A stretch of 64,000 nt of DNA from Spirochaetales bacterium (GTDB taxonomy: Bacteria > Spirochaetota > Leptospiria > Leptospirales > Leptonemataceae), in contig JACKOY010000001.1 in NCBI GenBank assembly GCA_024233935.1, positions 248,001 through 312,000 of the forward strand, read 5' to 3'. Shown one piece after another: positions 9,054 through 17,970 of this stretch (position 1 is its first letter; the number at the start of each line of letters is the position of its first letter). The notes under the pieces are model-generated. The model was given only the letters and a program-made list of their open reading frames with translations. It had not been told where the DNA came from and did no database searches. The translations under genes were made by a program, and so were the position numbers.

Positions 9054-9812
9054 ATGTGTGTGATTTTCTTTTCTTTTGGGGAGTATCCCGAGTATCCGCT
9101 GATCCTTGCCGCCAATCGCGATGAATTTTATCGTCGCGCGACACGACCGGCGGCGGTCTGGCAGGATGCCCCCAACATACTGGGCGGGCGGGACGAAGAG
9201 CAGGGCGGCACCTGGCTTGGGGCGACACGGGATGGGCGCTGGGGCGCTATCACAAACTTCCGCGAAAAACCGGACCCGGACAAGCAGTCCCGTGGACTGA
9301 TTCTGTCCGGTTTTCTTTCCGGTGTTGACCAACCCGGTCCGTACCTCCGCAGTCTGGAGAGCGAAGCGCAAAAGTACAACGGTTTCAACGTGCTTCTGGG
9401 AACAACGAGCGAAGTCTTTTACTATTCAAATCGCGGTGGTGGTTTGCGAAAGCTCTCCCCCGGCCTGTACGGTTTGAGTAACGCTGTTCTCGACACGCCC
9501 TGGCCTAAAGTGGAAGCGGGAAAAGAAGAATTGCGTCGCGCTCTCGAAACCGGCCCCGATACGGACAGATTGCTGGGATTGCTGGCCGACGAAACAAAGG
9601 CCCCCGACGATCAACTTCCCCAAACCGGCATTCCGGTTGAATTTGAACGCCTGGTATCGTCGCGTTTTATTCGTTCCCCGATTTACGGCACCCGGGCCAG
9701 CACGGTTCTGGTCAGGCGGGCAGACGGCCACACGGTTCTCGAAGAGCAGAGTTTTCTTGTTGGGGGCCAGCCCGGGCCACGCGTGCATCTCGAATGGGAC
9801 ATCGTTGTGTGA
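9054..9812 (+). CDS. NRDE family (TANGO2-like) protein
   Basis: Protein of 252 residues beginning Met-Cys-Val-Ile. In this family the conserved second-residue Cys and the motif AANRDEF (here near residues 21-27, giving the family its name) are invariant. Other matches are GGRDEEQGGTWLGATRDGRWGAITNFR and later YNGFNVLLG with YGLSN. The fold is related to Ntn-hydrolases, in which an exposed N-terminal Cys could act as nucleophile after Met removal. The eukaryotic relative TANGO2 is linked to heme or lipid trafficking, but the bacterial function is not settled. The start at 9054 is chosen because it places Cys at position 2; longer readings bury it. It converges on the 5-oxoprolinase gene. Confidence 0.85.
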   Translation: MCVIFFSFGEYPEYPLILAANRDEFYRRATRPAAVWQDAPNILGGRDEEQGGTWLGATRDGRWGAITNFREKPDPDKQSRGLILSGFLSGVDQPGPYLRSLESEAQKYNGFNVLLGTTSEVFYYSNRGGGLRKLSPGLYGLSNAVLDTPWPKVEAGKEELRRALETGPDTDRLLGLLADETKAPDDQLPQTGIPVEFERLVSSRFIRSPIYGTRASTVLVRRADGHTVLEEQSFLVGGQPGPRVHLEWDIVV

Positions 9813-9884
9813 TCTGCTCTGAGAGTGAAGAGCGATGGCAATTGTTCTCCCGAAGCGATGGATGGCGGCACGATCGCGTTGTGG

Positions 9885-12800
9885 TCACTGCGTGGCCGGT
9901 GCATGGCGAGCTTCACGGTTCGGCGCTTCGTCGGGATCGCCAAAGCCGCCGCCACCTGGCGTTTCGATGACGATTTGATCACCGGCCTGGAGTGGAACGG
10001 TCTGGCAGCTCGACAGGGCGACCGTCTCGCCTGATTTTCGAAGCACGCGATTGCGGCCCGGCTTTCCATCTTTGCCGCCGGCCAGGCCGCGGGCCTTCTC
10101 CACTCTACGGTTGGAAAGGACCGAGACGGCGGCGTCCTCCAGAAATCGAATGCGCCTGACAAGACCGTCGCCCCCATGATGACGTCCGGCCCCGCCGCTT
10201 CCGTGCCGGAGAGAAAATTCTTCGACGCGCACCGGGAAACGCTCCTCGAGCACTTCGGCATCAGTGATGCGCGAATTTGTCATGTGCACCTGGACTCCGG
10301 AGGCGCCGTCAAAGTCCTGGCCGGCGCCGGATCCTCCGCCGATGGTTTCATAATACTGGTAACTCTGATTTCCAAAACTCAGATTGTTCATGGTTCCCTG
10401 GGAATCGGCCAGCACACCGAGGGCGCGATACAACGTATCTACGAGAACCTGAGAGGTCTCAACGTTGCCCGCGACAACTGCGGCCGGCGCGTCCGGGTTC
10501 AGGAAACAAAGTTCCGGCAGCTTGATTTCGATTGGTTCCAGGCAGCCGGAGTTCAAGGGGATGTCCTCGTTAACGAGAGAACGAAACACATAAATCAGTG
10601 CGGCCTTTACGACAGAAGGGGGCGCGTTGAAATTCCCGCTGGTAGGTTCGGAAGTGCCGGCAAAGTTTACACGCAGGCAGTCAACGGCGGGCTTTTCGAT
10701 CTGCACGCGAATGACCAGACCGTTGTCCAGCCGTCCTTCGGCGCTTCCGGGCTTCACGTTTCGGATAACGCGGCGCACCGCCGCCGCCGCATTGTTCCGG
10801 ACGAAACCCATGTAGGCGATCATTTCATCGCGTCCTCTGTCCGTCGCCTGCTCCATCAGAAGGCGGCGTCCCCGTTCGTTGGCGGCCATCTGAGCGCGCA
10901 GGTCTGCCAGGTTTTGTTCCGGGTTTCGGGCCGGATAGGGGTTGTCTTTCAGTTGGGCGCGCAACTCGTCTTCCAGCATGCGGTCCTGCTGGGCCAGTAG
11001 CCGAATCGGGATCAGTACGCCCTCTTGCGCGATCGACTGACTTTCAGACGGCATGGAGCCTGGTGTGATGCCCCCGATGTCGGCGTGGTGCCCCCGCGAA
11101 GCGACAAAGAACGATGGCGTTCGATCCTGATCCAGGAAGACCGGTGTTACGACCGTTATGTCCGGAAGATGGGTGCCCCCGCCGCTCCGGTATGGGTCGT
11201 TGGTCACGAAGACCTGCCCGCGTTCGATGCTGCGGCGCGTTTGCTGAATGGCCTGCACGGTTTCGGACATGGATCCGAGATGAACCGGTATATGGGGTGC
11301 ATTGGCCACCATGCGACCCTGATCGTCAAAAATGGCGCAGGAGAAGTCCAGGCGCTCCTTGATGTTTACGGAACTTGCCGTTTGTTGCAGAACGGTTCCC
11401 ATTTCCTCCGCAACGGCGCGAAAACGATGGTTGTAGATTTCCAGAAGCACCGGATCTTCCATGATTTCGCCGGCGGGCTTTCCCTGATCCTGCCGTCCTT
11501 CTGTTTTCTGCGTGAGCAGGAGGGCAGAGTCCCGGACTTCCGCCTGCCAGTCGGGTTCCAGGACCAGTGTATCATTCGGAGAAAAGAGGAAAGCCGGCCC
11601 TGAAATTGTGGAGCCCGTCGATAGGCCGGTCGCGTCGTAAAGCGGGGCCTCCATCCATCTTCCCTGGAGAAAAATGCGAACATGTTCGGCGTGTTCGGAA
11701 GGCGCAGCGTCCGGTCTGGTACCGGTTGGCACGCTGGCGCCTGGAAGAGCGAGTTCCACAAGAATGCTTTCCAATCGAATGTCATCCGGACCGCGATCGA
11801 AGCCGTAGAGTCGTTCGTGGGCGCGTCGGAACTCCTCGACCATTTCCGCGATTTCGCGGGGAGCAATCGGGAGGCTTTGATCATAGCCGGAGTACTTCAG
11901 ATGGGCCATCGTTCTTGTGCGAACGCCGGGGCTACTGTGCCATCTGTGGTTTTGGGCCAGGCTCTCCCCCATCTCTTGAATGTCTGAATACGAGAGGGTG
12001 CCCAGCGCCTTACCAACGTAGCGTTCCAAAAGGACGCTGCGTTCGGCGGCCCCCATGCCATACGCCGAAAGCACTCCGGCCAGGGGGCTCACAAGGATCT
12101 TACGAATGCCAAGCCTGCTCGCGATGGCGCAACAGTGCTGCCCCCCGGCCCCGCCGAAGGTGGCGAGCACGTAGTCGGCCGGATCGTAGCCCCTCTGCAG
12201 CGAGATTTTGCGTATGGCGTTTGCCATCGATTCGACGGCCACTTCAAAGAAACCAAGGGCGACCTCCTCGGGCTTGCGGTTCAGGCCGGTTTCCACCTGA
12301 ACTCTCGCCGCCAATTCCGAGAAAGCGTCCACCACAGCCCTTTCGTCGAGCGCGTCCGTCCCGTCGGGACCGAATATATGCGGAAAGAGCCGGGCCTGTA
12401 GCCTTCCGAGCAGCAGGTTGGCGTCGCTCAAACTCAGCGGACCTTGATTTCCATAACAAAGTGGTCCGGGCTGCGCCCCCGAAGACTGCGGACCGACCTG
12501 GAAGCGCCCGTGATCGAACTTGAGGATGGAGCCGCCACCCGCCGCTACCGTGTGGATGCGAAGGATGGGTGTTTGCAGGCGTACGCCGGCGATCTCACTT
12601 TCAGTGGTGCGTTCGAGTTGACCGCGGTAGTGCCATACGTCGGTGGACGTGCCGCCCATATCAAAACCGATGATGCGTTCAAAACCAGCGTGTAATCCCA
12701 CCTGAACGCCACCGACCACGCCGCCGGCGGGCCCCGAAAGCAGGCAATCCCGCCCGCGAAACTCCGTGGCCGGCACCAGGCCACCGTGGGACTGCATGAA

Positions 12801-13508
12801 GAAGAGGGCACTGCCCTTGAGGTGGTTTCGCAGTCTTCTGGTATATTTTTCGAGTACCGGAGAAAGGTAGGCATCGACTACGGTGGTGTCTCCGCGGCGT
12901 ACGAGTTTGATGAGCGGACTTACGTCGCTCGAACAGGAGATATGATCGAAACCGATCTCTCCGGCGATTCTTGCGGCGGCAAGTTCATGAGCCGGATTGC
13001 GATACGAGTGCAAAAACACAATCGCGCAGGAACGCAGCCCCTGGTCATAAGCCTTTTGTAACTTTCGACGCAAGGCGCCTTCGTCGAGGGCGCGCACAAC
13101 GGATCCATTGGCCGCCAGGCGTTCGGACGCACCGACTGCCTGCATGTAGGGAGCGCGGCTTCTTTCTATTCTCAGCGCAAAAATGTCGGGTCGATTCTGG
13201 TAGCCGATCTCGAGGGCGTCTTCGAAGCCCTCTGTGATAACCAGCAAAGTCGGTTCCCCCCGGCCTTCCAGCAGGGCATTCGTGCCCACCGTCGTCCCCA
13301 TACGAACTTCATTTATGGGATGCTCGTCTGGAGATTGGGCGCAAATGCGACGGATGCCTTCGATGGCGGCGTCGGGGTAGAGTGGCGAGTCCGACAATAA
13401 CTTGAGGGAAACAAGTTCACCTCCCGGACTCAGGGCGACCAGGTCCGTAAAGGTGCCACCCCTATCGATCCAGAAACGCCAGCCGGGTGGGCTTTCCCGA
13501 TCTTCCAT
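9885..13508 (-). CDS. 5-oxoprolinase / hydantoinase A-B fusion
   Basis: Single chain of about 1,207 residues that fuses the two subunits of the HyuA/HyuB family. The N-terminal half opens with WRFWIDRGGTFTDLVA and carries GTTVGTNALLEGRG and FDMGGTSTDV, the ATP-binding HyuA signatures. The C-terminal half starts near residue 705 with DPVLLEIYNHRFRAVAEEMG. It continues with VNIKERLDFSCAIFD, HIPVHLGSM and the C-terminal GGGGFGDP of HyuB. ATP-dependent 5-oxoprolinases convert 5-oxoproline to glutamate and have this fused architecture, so that is the likeliest reaction; hydantoinase or acetone carboxylase-like activity is less likely. The ATG at 13508 is placed just before the first motif; in-frame codons upstream show no likeness. 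It overlaps no other gene. Confidence 0.85.
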   Translation of the reverse strand: MEDRESPPGWRFWIDRGGTFTDLVALSPGGELVSLKLLSDSPLYPDAAIEGIRRICAQSPDEHPINEVRMGTTVGTNALLEGRGEPTLLVITEGFEDALEIGYQNRPDIFALRIERSRAPYMQAVGASERLAANGSVVRALDEGALRRKLQKAYDQGLRSCAIVFLHSYRNPAHELAAARIAGEIGFDHISCSSDVSPLIKLVRRGDTTVVDAYLSPVLEKYTRRLRNHLKGSALFFMQSHGGLVPATEFRGRDCLLSGPAGGVVGGVQVGLHAGFERIIGFDMGGTSTDVWHYRGQLERTTESEIAGVRLQTPILRIHTVAAGGGSILKFDHGRFQVGPQSSGAQPGPLCYGNQGPLSLSDANLLLGRLQARLFPHIFGPDGTDALDERAVVDAFSELAARVQVETGLNRKPEEVALGFFEVAVESMANAIRKISLQRGYDPADYVLATFGGAGGQHCCAIASRLGIRKILVSPLAGVLSAYGMGAAERSVLLERYVGKALGTLSYSDIQEMGESLAQNHRWHSSPGVRTRTMAHLKYSGYDQSLPIAPREIAEMVEEFRRAHERLYGFDRGPDDIRLESILVELALPGASVPTGTRPDAAPSEHAEHVRIFLQGRWMEAPLYDATGLSTGSTISGPAFLFSPNDTLVLEPDWQAEVRDSALLLTQKTEGRQDQGKPAGEIMEDPVLLEIYNHRFRAVAEEMGTVLQQTASSVNIKERLDFSCAIFDDQGRMVANAPHIPVHLGSMSETVQAIQQTRRSIERGQVFVTNDPYRSGGGTHLPDITVVTPVFLDQDRTPSFFVASRGHHADIGGITPGSMPSESQSIAQEGVLIPIRLLAQQDRMLEDELRAQLKDNPYPARNPEQNLADLRAQMAANERGRRLLMEQATDRGRDEMIAYMGFVRNNAAAAVRRVIRNVKPGSAEGRLDNGLVIRVQIEKPAVDCLRVNFAGTSEPTSGNFNAPPSVVKAALIYVFRSLVNEDIPLNSGCLEPIEIKLPELCFLNPDAPAAVVAGNVETSQVLVDTLYRALGVLADSQGTMNNLSFGNQSYQYYETIGGGSGAGQDFDGASGVQVHMTNSRITDAEVLEERFPVRVEEFSLRHGSGGAGRHHGGDGLVRRIRFLEDAAVSVLSNRRVEKARGLAGGKDGKPGRNRVLRKSGETVALSSCQTVPLQAGDQIVIETPGGGGFGDPDEAPNREARHAPATQ

Positions 13509-13605
13509 CCGTTTCGATGCTCGGGGAAACCGAGCCGCGGTCAAGTCAAGATGCAAAGTCGTAAAGTATTGCGCAGCAAGCGCCTTGAACCGATCCAGTA
13601 CAGGT

Positions 13606-14955
13606 ATGCTTTGGAAGAATTGGAGAGGCAAACTGCTGCTTGTGTTCGGGTCGGGTGGACTGGGACTTTTGGTCATGCTGTCGCTGGAGCTGACCCTGGG
13701 TCCGGGCCGCATAGAGGAAGTGTTGTTGGATTGGCGCTACCGGTACATGAATGCCGGCCTCGCTCCGGACCCGCGCGTCGTCGTTGTGCGTTTTGACGGC
13801 GGCCCGTACCGGGAAGCGCTGGCCGGCGCAAGCACTGCCACTCTGCACGCCGACGACCTGCTACAGGTGGTCGATTCCATTCTCTTGTTTCGACCACGGG
13901 CGATTCTGATGGAAGGACTTCCGGAGCTTCCGGCCGGGCTGGCGGAAACTCTGGCCGATATCGCATCGGGCTCGTCGCGCCTGTCCCTGCCGGTCTGGAC
14001 CGACAAACCGCTGCAGATGGACAGTGTGCGCGCATTCCAAGCAGCGGAGGATCCGGCCCTGGAGGACGCGCATCGGGTGACGGAGATTGTTGCATTGCAG
14101 GTGATCCGCACCGATGCCCACCCGGAAAGCACGGTCTACGCGCTGCATGCTTTGCGCCATCCCGGTCTCGTTCCCCTTCAGGCCGCGCGCGCGCTTCACA
14201 TTGTGAGTTTGCCCCTCGATCTGGATGCAGTGGCTCGTCGCGCACCCCTTCTGTTCCGCCTGGAAGGCGGGAACTACCTGCCCGGGCCGGGTCTGCGGGC
14301 ACTGTGGTTGGACGGTCGTGTCGACAGCGTCGTACTCGAGGCCGATTCGCTGACGCTCGTTTCGCCGCAGCGCACTCGCGAGACGCTCTCTCACGAAGAC
14401 GGAGCCATGCGCATTCACTATTACCCGCCCCGTGCCTATCTACCTGCGCGGCGTGGCTCCGATGTGACGCGCTTTCGTATCTTTTCCGGGGTGGAGGTCC
14501 GGGAGTCGCTGGACCTGCTGCAGAATCGTCAGGTCTTTCGTTTTGAGGAACTGCCGGTTTTGCCGGACGAATTTGAAAATGTTTTTGTCATTGTGGACCT
14601 GGCGAGTCCGACCCTGGACACACCGATCGGTCCGCTTCCGCGGTCGTATGTCCAGGCAACCGTGCTTTCCAATCTACTTCAGGGCCATCACCTGAAAGAG
14701 GTCGGGGCTCTTTGGGGTTGGCTGCTCGCGTGCCTGACCGCCTGGTCGATCGGAGGCTTTGTTGTTCTGGGACGTAGTGGGGTCACCCGGGCCATTCTGC
14801 CCCTGTTTATTTCAGTGTTCCCGTTACTGGCAGGAGCGGTTGCCTTCTCGTATAGAATCGGGCTGCCGCTCTCCCAGCACCTGGTGGCAACGGTGGCCAC
14901 GCTATCGTTCGTGTTTCCTTTGCGTCGCTTTCTTTCGAAGCCCGATACACGCTGA
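13606..14955 (+). CDS. CHASE2-domain membrane protein without output domain
   Basis: Protein of 449 residues. One hydrophobic segment at about residues 10-30 is followed by an extracytoplasmic CHASE2-like region opening with VLLDWRYRYMNAGLAPDPRVVVVRFD. That region includes PRAILMEGLPE, a later VFVIVDLASPTLDTPIGPLPRSYVQATVLSNLLQG and ends before three membrane segments (about 360-440). This order is typical of CHASE2 sensors, where the last helices normally lead into a cyclase, GGDEF or kinase domain. Here the protein stops at RRFLSKPDTR right after the last helix, with no frame-shifted output domain downstream (the photolyase follows). It diverges from the oxoprolinase gene. It may signal through a partner or have lost its effector. 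Confidence 0.65.
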   Translation: MLWKNWRGKLLLVFGSGGLGLLVMLSLELTLGPGRIEEVLLDWRYRYMNAGLAPDPRVVVVRFDGGPYREALAGASTATLHADDLLQVVDSILLFRPRAILMEGLPELPAGLAETLADIASGSSRLSLPVWTDKPLQMDSVRAFQAAEDPALEDAHRVTEIVALQVIRTDAHPESTVYALHALRHPGLVPLQAARALHIVSLPLDLDAVARRAPLLFRLEGGNYLPGPGLRALWLDGRVDSVVLEADSLTLVSPQRTRETLSHEDGAMRIHYYPPRAYLPARRGSDVTRFRIFSGVEVRESLDLLQNRQVFRFEELPVLPDEFENVFVIVDLASPTLDTPIGPLPRSYVQATVLSNLLQGHHLKEVGALWGWLLACLTAWSIGGFVVLGRSGVTRAILPLFISVFPLLAGAVAFSYRIGLPLSQHLVATVATLSFVFPLRRFLSKPDTR

Positions 14956-15036
14956 GATACTTTTTTTCACAAGCTACGACAGCCACCCCGCTCTTTGCTC
15001 GTATTTGACGCCGCGCAATGGCATTCTGGAACAAGC

Positions 15037-16551
15037 ATGTCGAATGATGATCCAACGCTGCCGGCATCTTTTGGCGCGTCGCTTAACAACGCTCGTGTGT
15101 TTGTCCGGCGGTCCGGAGCGCCGCGGCCCGAAGCGAGATATGTAATCTACTGGATGCAGATTCACCGTCGGCTTTTCAGTAACTACGCCCTGGAATACGC
15201 CGTACTAGCGGCAAACAGCCTTGGTTTGCCCCTGTTGGTATTGGAAGCGCTACGGTGCGACTACCCCTGGGCGTCCGTGCGCTTTCACCAGTTTCTCCTC
15301 GAAGGCATGCAGGAACACCTGCGAATCACAACCGAGCGTGGTTTCAACTACTACGCTTATGCCGAGAGATCGGCGGGGGAGGGTAGCGGACTTCTGGAGA
15401 GCCTCTGCGAGCACGCTGCGGTTTTGATTTCCGACGAGTTCCCGGCGTACATCATTCCCGTTCACAATCGGGCTATCGCACGTAAGCTGGACATTCCTTT
15501 TTTTACGGTGGATGCAAACGGCATCTTACCGCTGTCTCTGAGCGAACGCGCCCCGTATAGCGCCTACATTTTTCGAAAGCTGGTCCAGAAATCGTTTCGG
15601 TCCTGCTATGGCGCGCCGCCGGAACACGACCCTCTTGCTCTGCTCAAGAATCGTTCACGTCTGAAAATCCCGACCTCGATTTCCGAGCGCTTTCCGCGGG
15701 CGGACAACTTGCTCAAGGGCCTGCCGCAGTCGATTCATGAGTTGCCTCTGGATCGCACCGTTCGAGCAATCGAAAGATCGGGAACACGCGCCGCTGCGCT
15801 CCGGCGTCTGGACGAATTTCTAAAGAGCGGTCTTGGTCGTTATGGCGCCGAGCGGAACCATCCCGACAGTCAGGTTTCCAGCGGCCTGAGTCCGTACCTG
15901 CACTTTGGTCGTATCTCCGCCCACGAAATTCTGGCGGCCGTGTTTGAAGCTCAGCCACAGAACTGGTCACTGGCGAAAGCAAAAGACAATCGGGGTTCCA
16001 AAGGCTTCCTGAATGGAGACAGTAACATCGAGGACTTCTTTGACGAGCTGGTCGTCTGGAGAGAGACCGGATATCATTTCTGTCACCATACGCGCAACTA
16101 CGACCGTTTCGACAGCCTTCCAAATTGGGCCCGTAACACTCTCCATTATCACGCCAGAGACAGGCGTGAACACGTTTACGATCTGGATAGCCTGGCCGCA
16201 GCACAGACTCACGACGAAATCTGGAATGCAGCTCAGCGGCAGCTACGGACAGAGGGTGTGATTCACAACTATCTGAGAATGCTCTGGGGCAAAAAGATTC
16301 TGGAGTGGACGCCCGATCCTCTGGCGGCTCTTGAGACCCTTATCGAGCTGAACAACCGTTACTCAATTGATGGCCGCAATCCGAATAGCTATTCCGGTGT
16401 TTTCTGGACCCTTGGACGCTTTGATCGGCCGTGGCAGGAGCGTCCTATCTTCGGCAAGATTCGCTATATGTCGAGCGAGGCCACCCGACGCAAGGTTCGC
16501 CTGAGAGAATACCTTTCGCGTTATGGTGACCAGAGTAAGTTTGCATTCTGA
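15037..16551 (+). CDS. Class II DNA photolyase
   Basis: Flavoprotein of 504 residues that repairs cyclobutane pyrimidine dimers with blue light. The N-terminal Rossmann part is the antenna domain (ARYVIYWMQIHRRLFSNYAL). The C-terminal FAD domain carries the class II pattern: SGLSPYLHFGRIS, DNRGSKGFLNG, ELVVWRETGYHFC, VIHNYLRMLWGKKILEW and NNRYSIDGRNPNSYSG with WTLGRFDRPWQERPIFGKIRYM. These last blocks are characteristic of class II rather than class I enzymes or cryptochromes. The ATG at 15037 is used; the ribosome site is weak. The ferredoxin gene begins about 40 bases downstream, so they may be co-transcribed. Length is within the family range. Confidence 0.88.
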   Translation: MSNDDPTLPASFGASLNNARVFVRRSGAPRPEARYVIYWMQIHRRLFSNYALEYAVLAANSLGLPLLVLEALRCDYPWASVRFHQFLLEGMQEHLRITTERGFNYYAYAERSAGEGSGLLESLCEHAAVLISDEFPAYIIPVHNRAIARKLDIPFFTVDANGILPLSLSERAPYSAYIFRKLVQKSFRSCYGAPPEHDPLALLKNRSRLKIPTSISERFPRADNLLKGLPQSIHELPLDRTVRAIERSGTRAAALRRLDEFLKSGLGRYGAERNHPDSQVSSGLSPYLHFGRISAHEILAAVFEAQPQNWSLAKAKDNRGSKGFLNGDSNIEDFFDELVVWRETGYHFCHHTRNYDRFDSLPNWARNTLHYHARDRREHVYDLDSLAAAQTHDEIWNAAQRQLRTEGVIHNYLRMLWGKKILEWTPDPLAALETLIELNNRYSIDGRNPNSYSGVFWTLGRFDRPWQERPIFGKIRYMSSEATRRKVRLREYLSRYGDQSKFAF

Positions 16552-16592
16552 TTTGGTTGACGCTCGGAAGCGACCCGGACCAGGCTGAGTTC

Positions 16593-16823
16593 ATGGCGGA
16601 CAAGAACTCCAAACAACCCGAGAACGTGCCCGGACCCTGGTATGTCGATCAGACATGCGCGCCCTGTCACGTGTGCCTGGACGAAGCTCCTGCGCTGATT
16701 CGCTACGCGCCCGGGGAAACCCACTCCTTCTTTTTCAAACAACCGGAAACTCCCGAAGAAGAGGCGGCCGCCGAAAACGCAATGCAGGCCTGCCCTACCG
16801 AAGCCATTGGCAACGACGGTTGA
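16593..16823 (+). CDS. Single-cluster 4Fe-4S ferredoxin
   Basis: Protein of 76 residues. After WYVDQTC it has the pattern Cys-x2-Cys-x2-Cys (TCAPCHVC) and a distant ACPTEAI, which gives the four cysteines of one 4Fe-4S cluster of the ferredoxin type with one cluster lost. It would carry one electron at low potential in the cytoplasm. The C-terminal half is acidic, with a run of glutamates near PEEEAAAE. The ATG at 16593 is preferred over a TTG at 16557 that adds an unrelated tail. It lies between the photolyase and DUF1564 copy 1 on the same strand. No partner oxidoreductase is adjacent. Confidence 0.85.
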   Translation: MADKNSKQPENVPGPWYVDQTCAPCHVCLDEAPALIRYAPGETHSFFFKQPETPEEEAAAENAMQACPTEAIGNDG

Positions 16824-16886
16824 GCCGGTAACAAAAAGCGACCGAATTGTACGCAACAAAACGCACTTCCAGGACCTCTTCCCAAC

Positions 16887-17423
16887 ATGGAACGAGCAAC
16901 CGCCTGGAATGCCAGGGCCACCGTGCCCGCGAAGCCGCCTTGCACCCTGTTGGTGCCCGCCTCGCTTGAAGAGTTTCTCCGCTGGCGATATCGACAGCAC
17001 GGCCCGGTCATCGCCTACCTGGCCTTCTTGCTCGGCCGGGCGTCTATCTACCGCGACCAAGGTAGACTCCCGGGGGTCGAGCGGGTAACCCGCAGGTATC
17101 AGGCCGAAAATCGTTCTCTTCAGCGATGGCATGTGCGGGTGCCCGGGGAACTCTGGACTCAACTCCGTTGCCTGGCGGGTGCCAGTGGCGTCACGATGTC
17201 GCATATGTTCGTCATCCTCGTGGAACTTGATCAGGAAGACCAGGATACGGGACGAAACGACGGAGCTCCGACGTTTTGGGGGGCGAAGGTCAGCTTTTTG
17301 GAGGGCGTGGGTTATGCGGACGGGGTCACGCGCCGCAAAATTCGATACATTACCACTCCCGAGGCCCCGCCCCGACTACTGAGACTGATTCGGGGGCGTG
17401 CCCGCCCCCTAAGACTTCGGTAG
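16887..17423 (+). CDS. DUF1564 family protein, intact copy
   Basis: Protein of 178 residues. The pattern CTLLVPASLEEFLRWRYR, a basic helical middle, then RYQAENRSLQRWHVRVP, ELWTQLRCLAGASGVTMS and HMFVILVELD matches DUF1564, a family found as many paralogues in Leptospira and sometimes called CopG-like DNA-binding, although no function is established. The C-terminal tail is rich in Arg. It follows the ferredoxin gene by 63 bases. Its last 15 bases overlap the convergent LEA14-like gene. A second copy with clear likeness over the whole length lies at 34424-34985 but is frameshifted. I see no fused domain that would suggest a function. Confidence 0.8.
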   Translation: MERATAWNARATVPAKPPCTLLVPASLEEFLRWRYRQHGPVIAYLAFLLGRASIYRDQGRLPGVERVTRRYQAENRSLQRWHVRVPGELWTQLRCLAGASGVTMSHMFVILVELDQEDQDTGRNDGAPTFWGAKVSFLEGVGYADGVTRRKIRYITTPEAPPRLLRLIRGRARPLRLR

Positions 17424-17879
17424 GGCCTCTTCTTCTATTGTAAAAGGAACCGGAAGTTCACCCAGTATGGTTTCGATATAGGCTGTGCCTTCAACACGGA
17501 GCTGGATGGCGCCGCCTGCTGTCAAAGAGCGAAAGAGCGCCGTGCCGAGGGCGCCGAGAGTCGCATTGACCCTCAGCGGAACAACGGCGCGCTGGCCGGG
17601 TGCAATCTCGGTGCGGCCTTCATTTTGTCCGGTACCGATCTCGTCACCCTCTGCAAAGACCTTGAAGTCCATCCTGTCCAGGACCACCTCGCTCTCGTTT
17701 GGGTTACGGATGCCGACATTAACCTGAAGTTGCACTGCGCTGAGACTGTAGCCCAGTAGCTGGAGGCCTTCCAGGTCGAATTCACAATTACGCAGGTTTT
17801 CGCGAGCCTGCCGGATGGCGCAACTGACCGATCCCAACAGTGCCAGGCATATGAGAATTTGCGCAGATCTTCTGGTCAT
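17409..17879 (-). CDS. LEA14/WHy-domain lipoprotein
   Basis: Lipoprotein of 156 residues with a hydrophobic N-terminus ending LLGSVSC, a clear lipobox. The mature part has the LEA14/WHy pattern: FDLEGLQLLGYSLSAVQLQVNVGIRNPNESEVVLDRMDF, then GQRAVVPLRVNATLG. The fold is a beta sandwich found in desiccation-related and bacterial lipoproteins, where its role is structural or unknown. The start at 17879 (MTRRSAQ) keeps the basic n-region next to the hydrophobic segment. It is convergent with and overlaps DUF1564 copy 1 by 15 bases and diverges from the DUF2817 gene. Confidence 0.75.
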   Translation of the reverse strand: MTRRSAQILICLALLGSVSCAIRQARENLRNCEFDLEGLQLLGYSLSAVQLQVNVGIRNPNESEVVLDRMDFKVFAEGDEIGTGQNEGRTEIAPGQRAVVPLRVNATLGALGTALFRSLTAGGAIQLRVEGTAYIETILGELPVPFTIEEEALPKS

Positions 17880-17970
17880 TTCGCAAGTATCGCCAGAAAC
17901 CGACCACGGGCACAAGTTCTTTTGCGTCTTCCCCCGAGTTACGATCTGACGCGAGACCGACCGGAGACCC

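Noticed and set aside
8029..9063. 344-residue reading frame antisense to the OPT gene
   Set aside because: Composition rich in Gln, Arg and Gly with no motif; the minus strand encodes a clear transporter.
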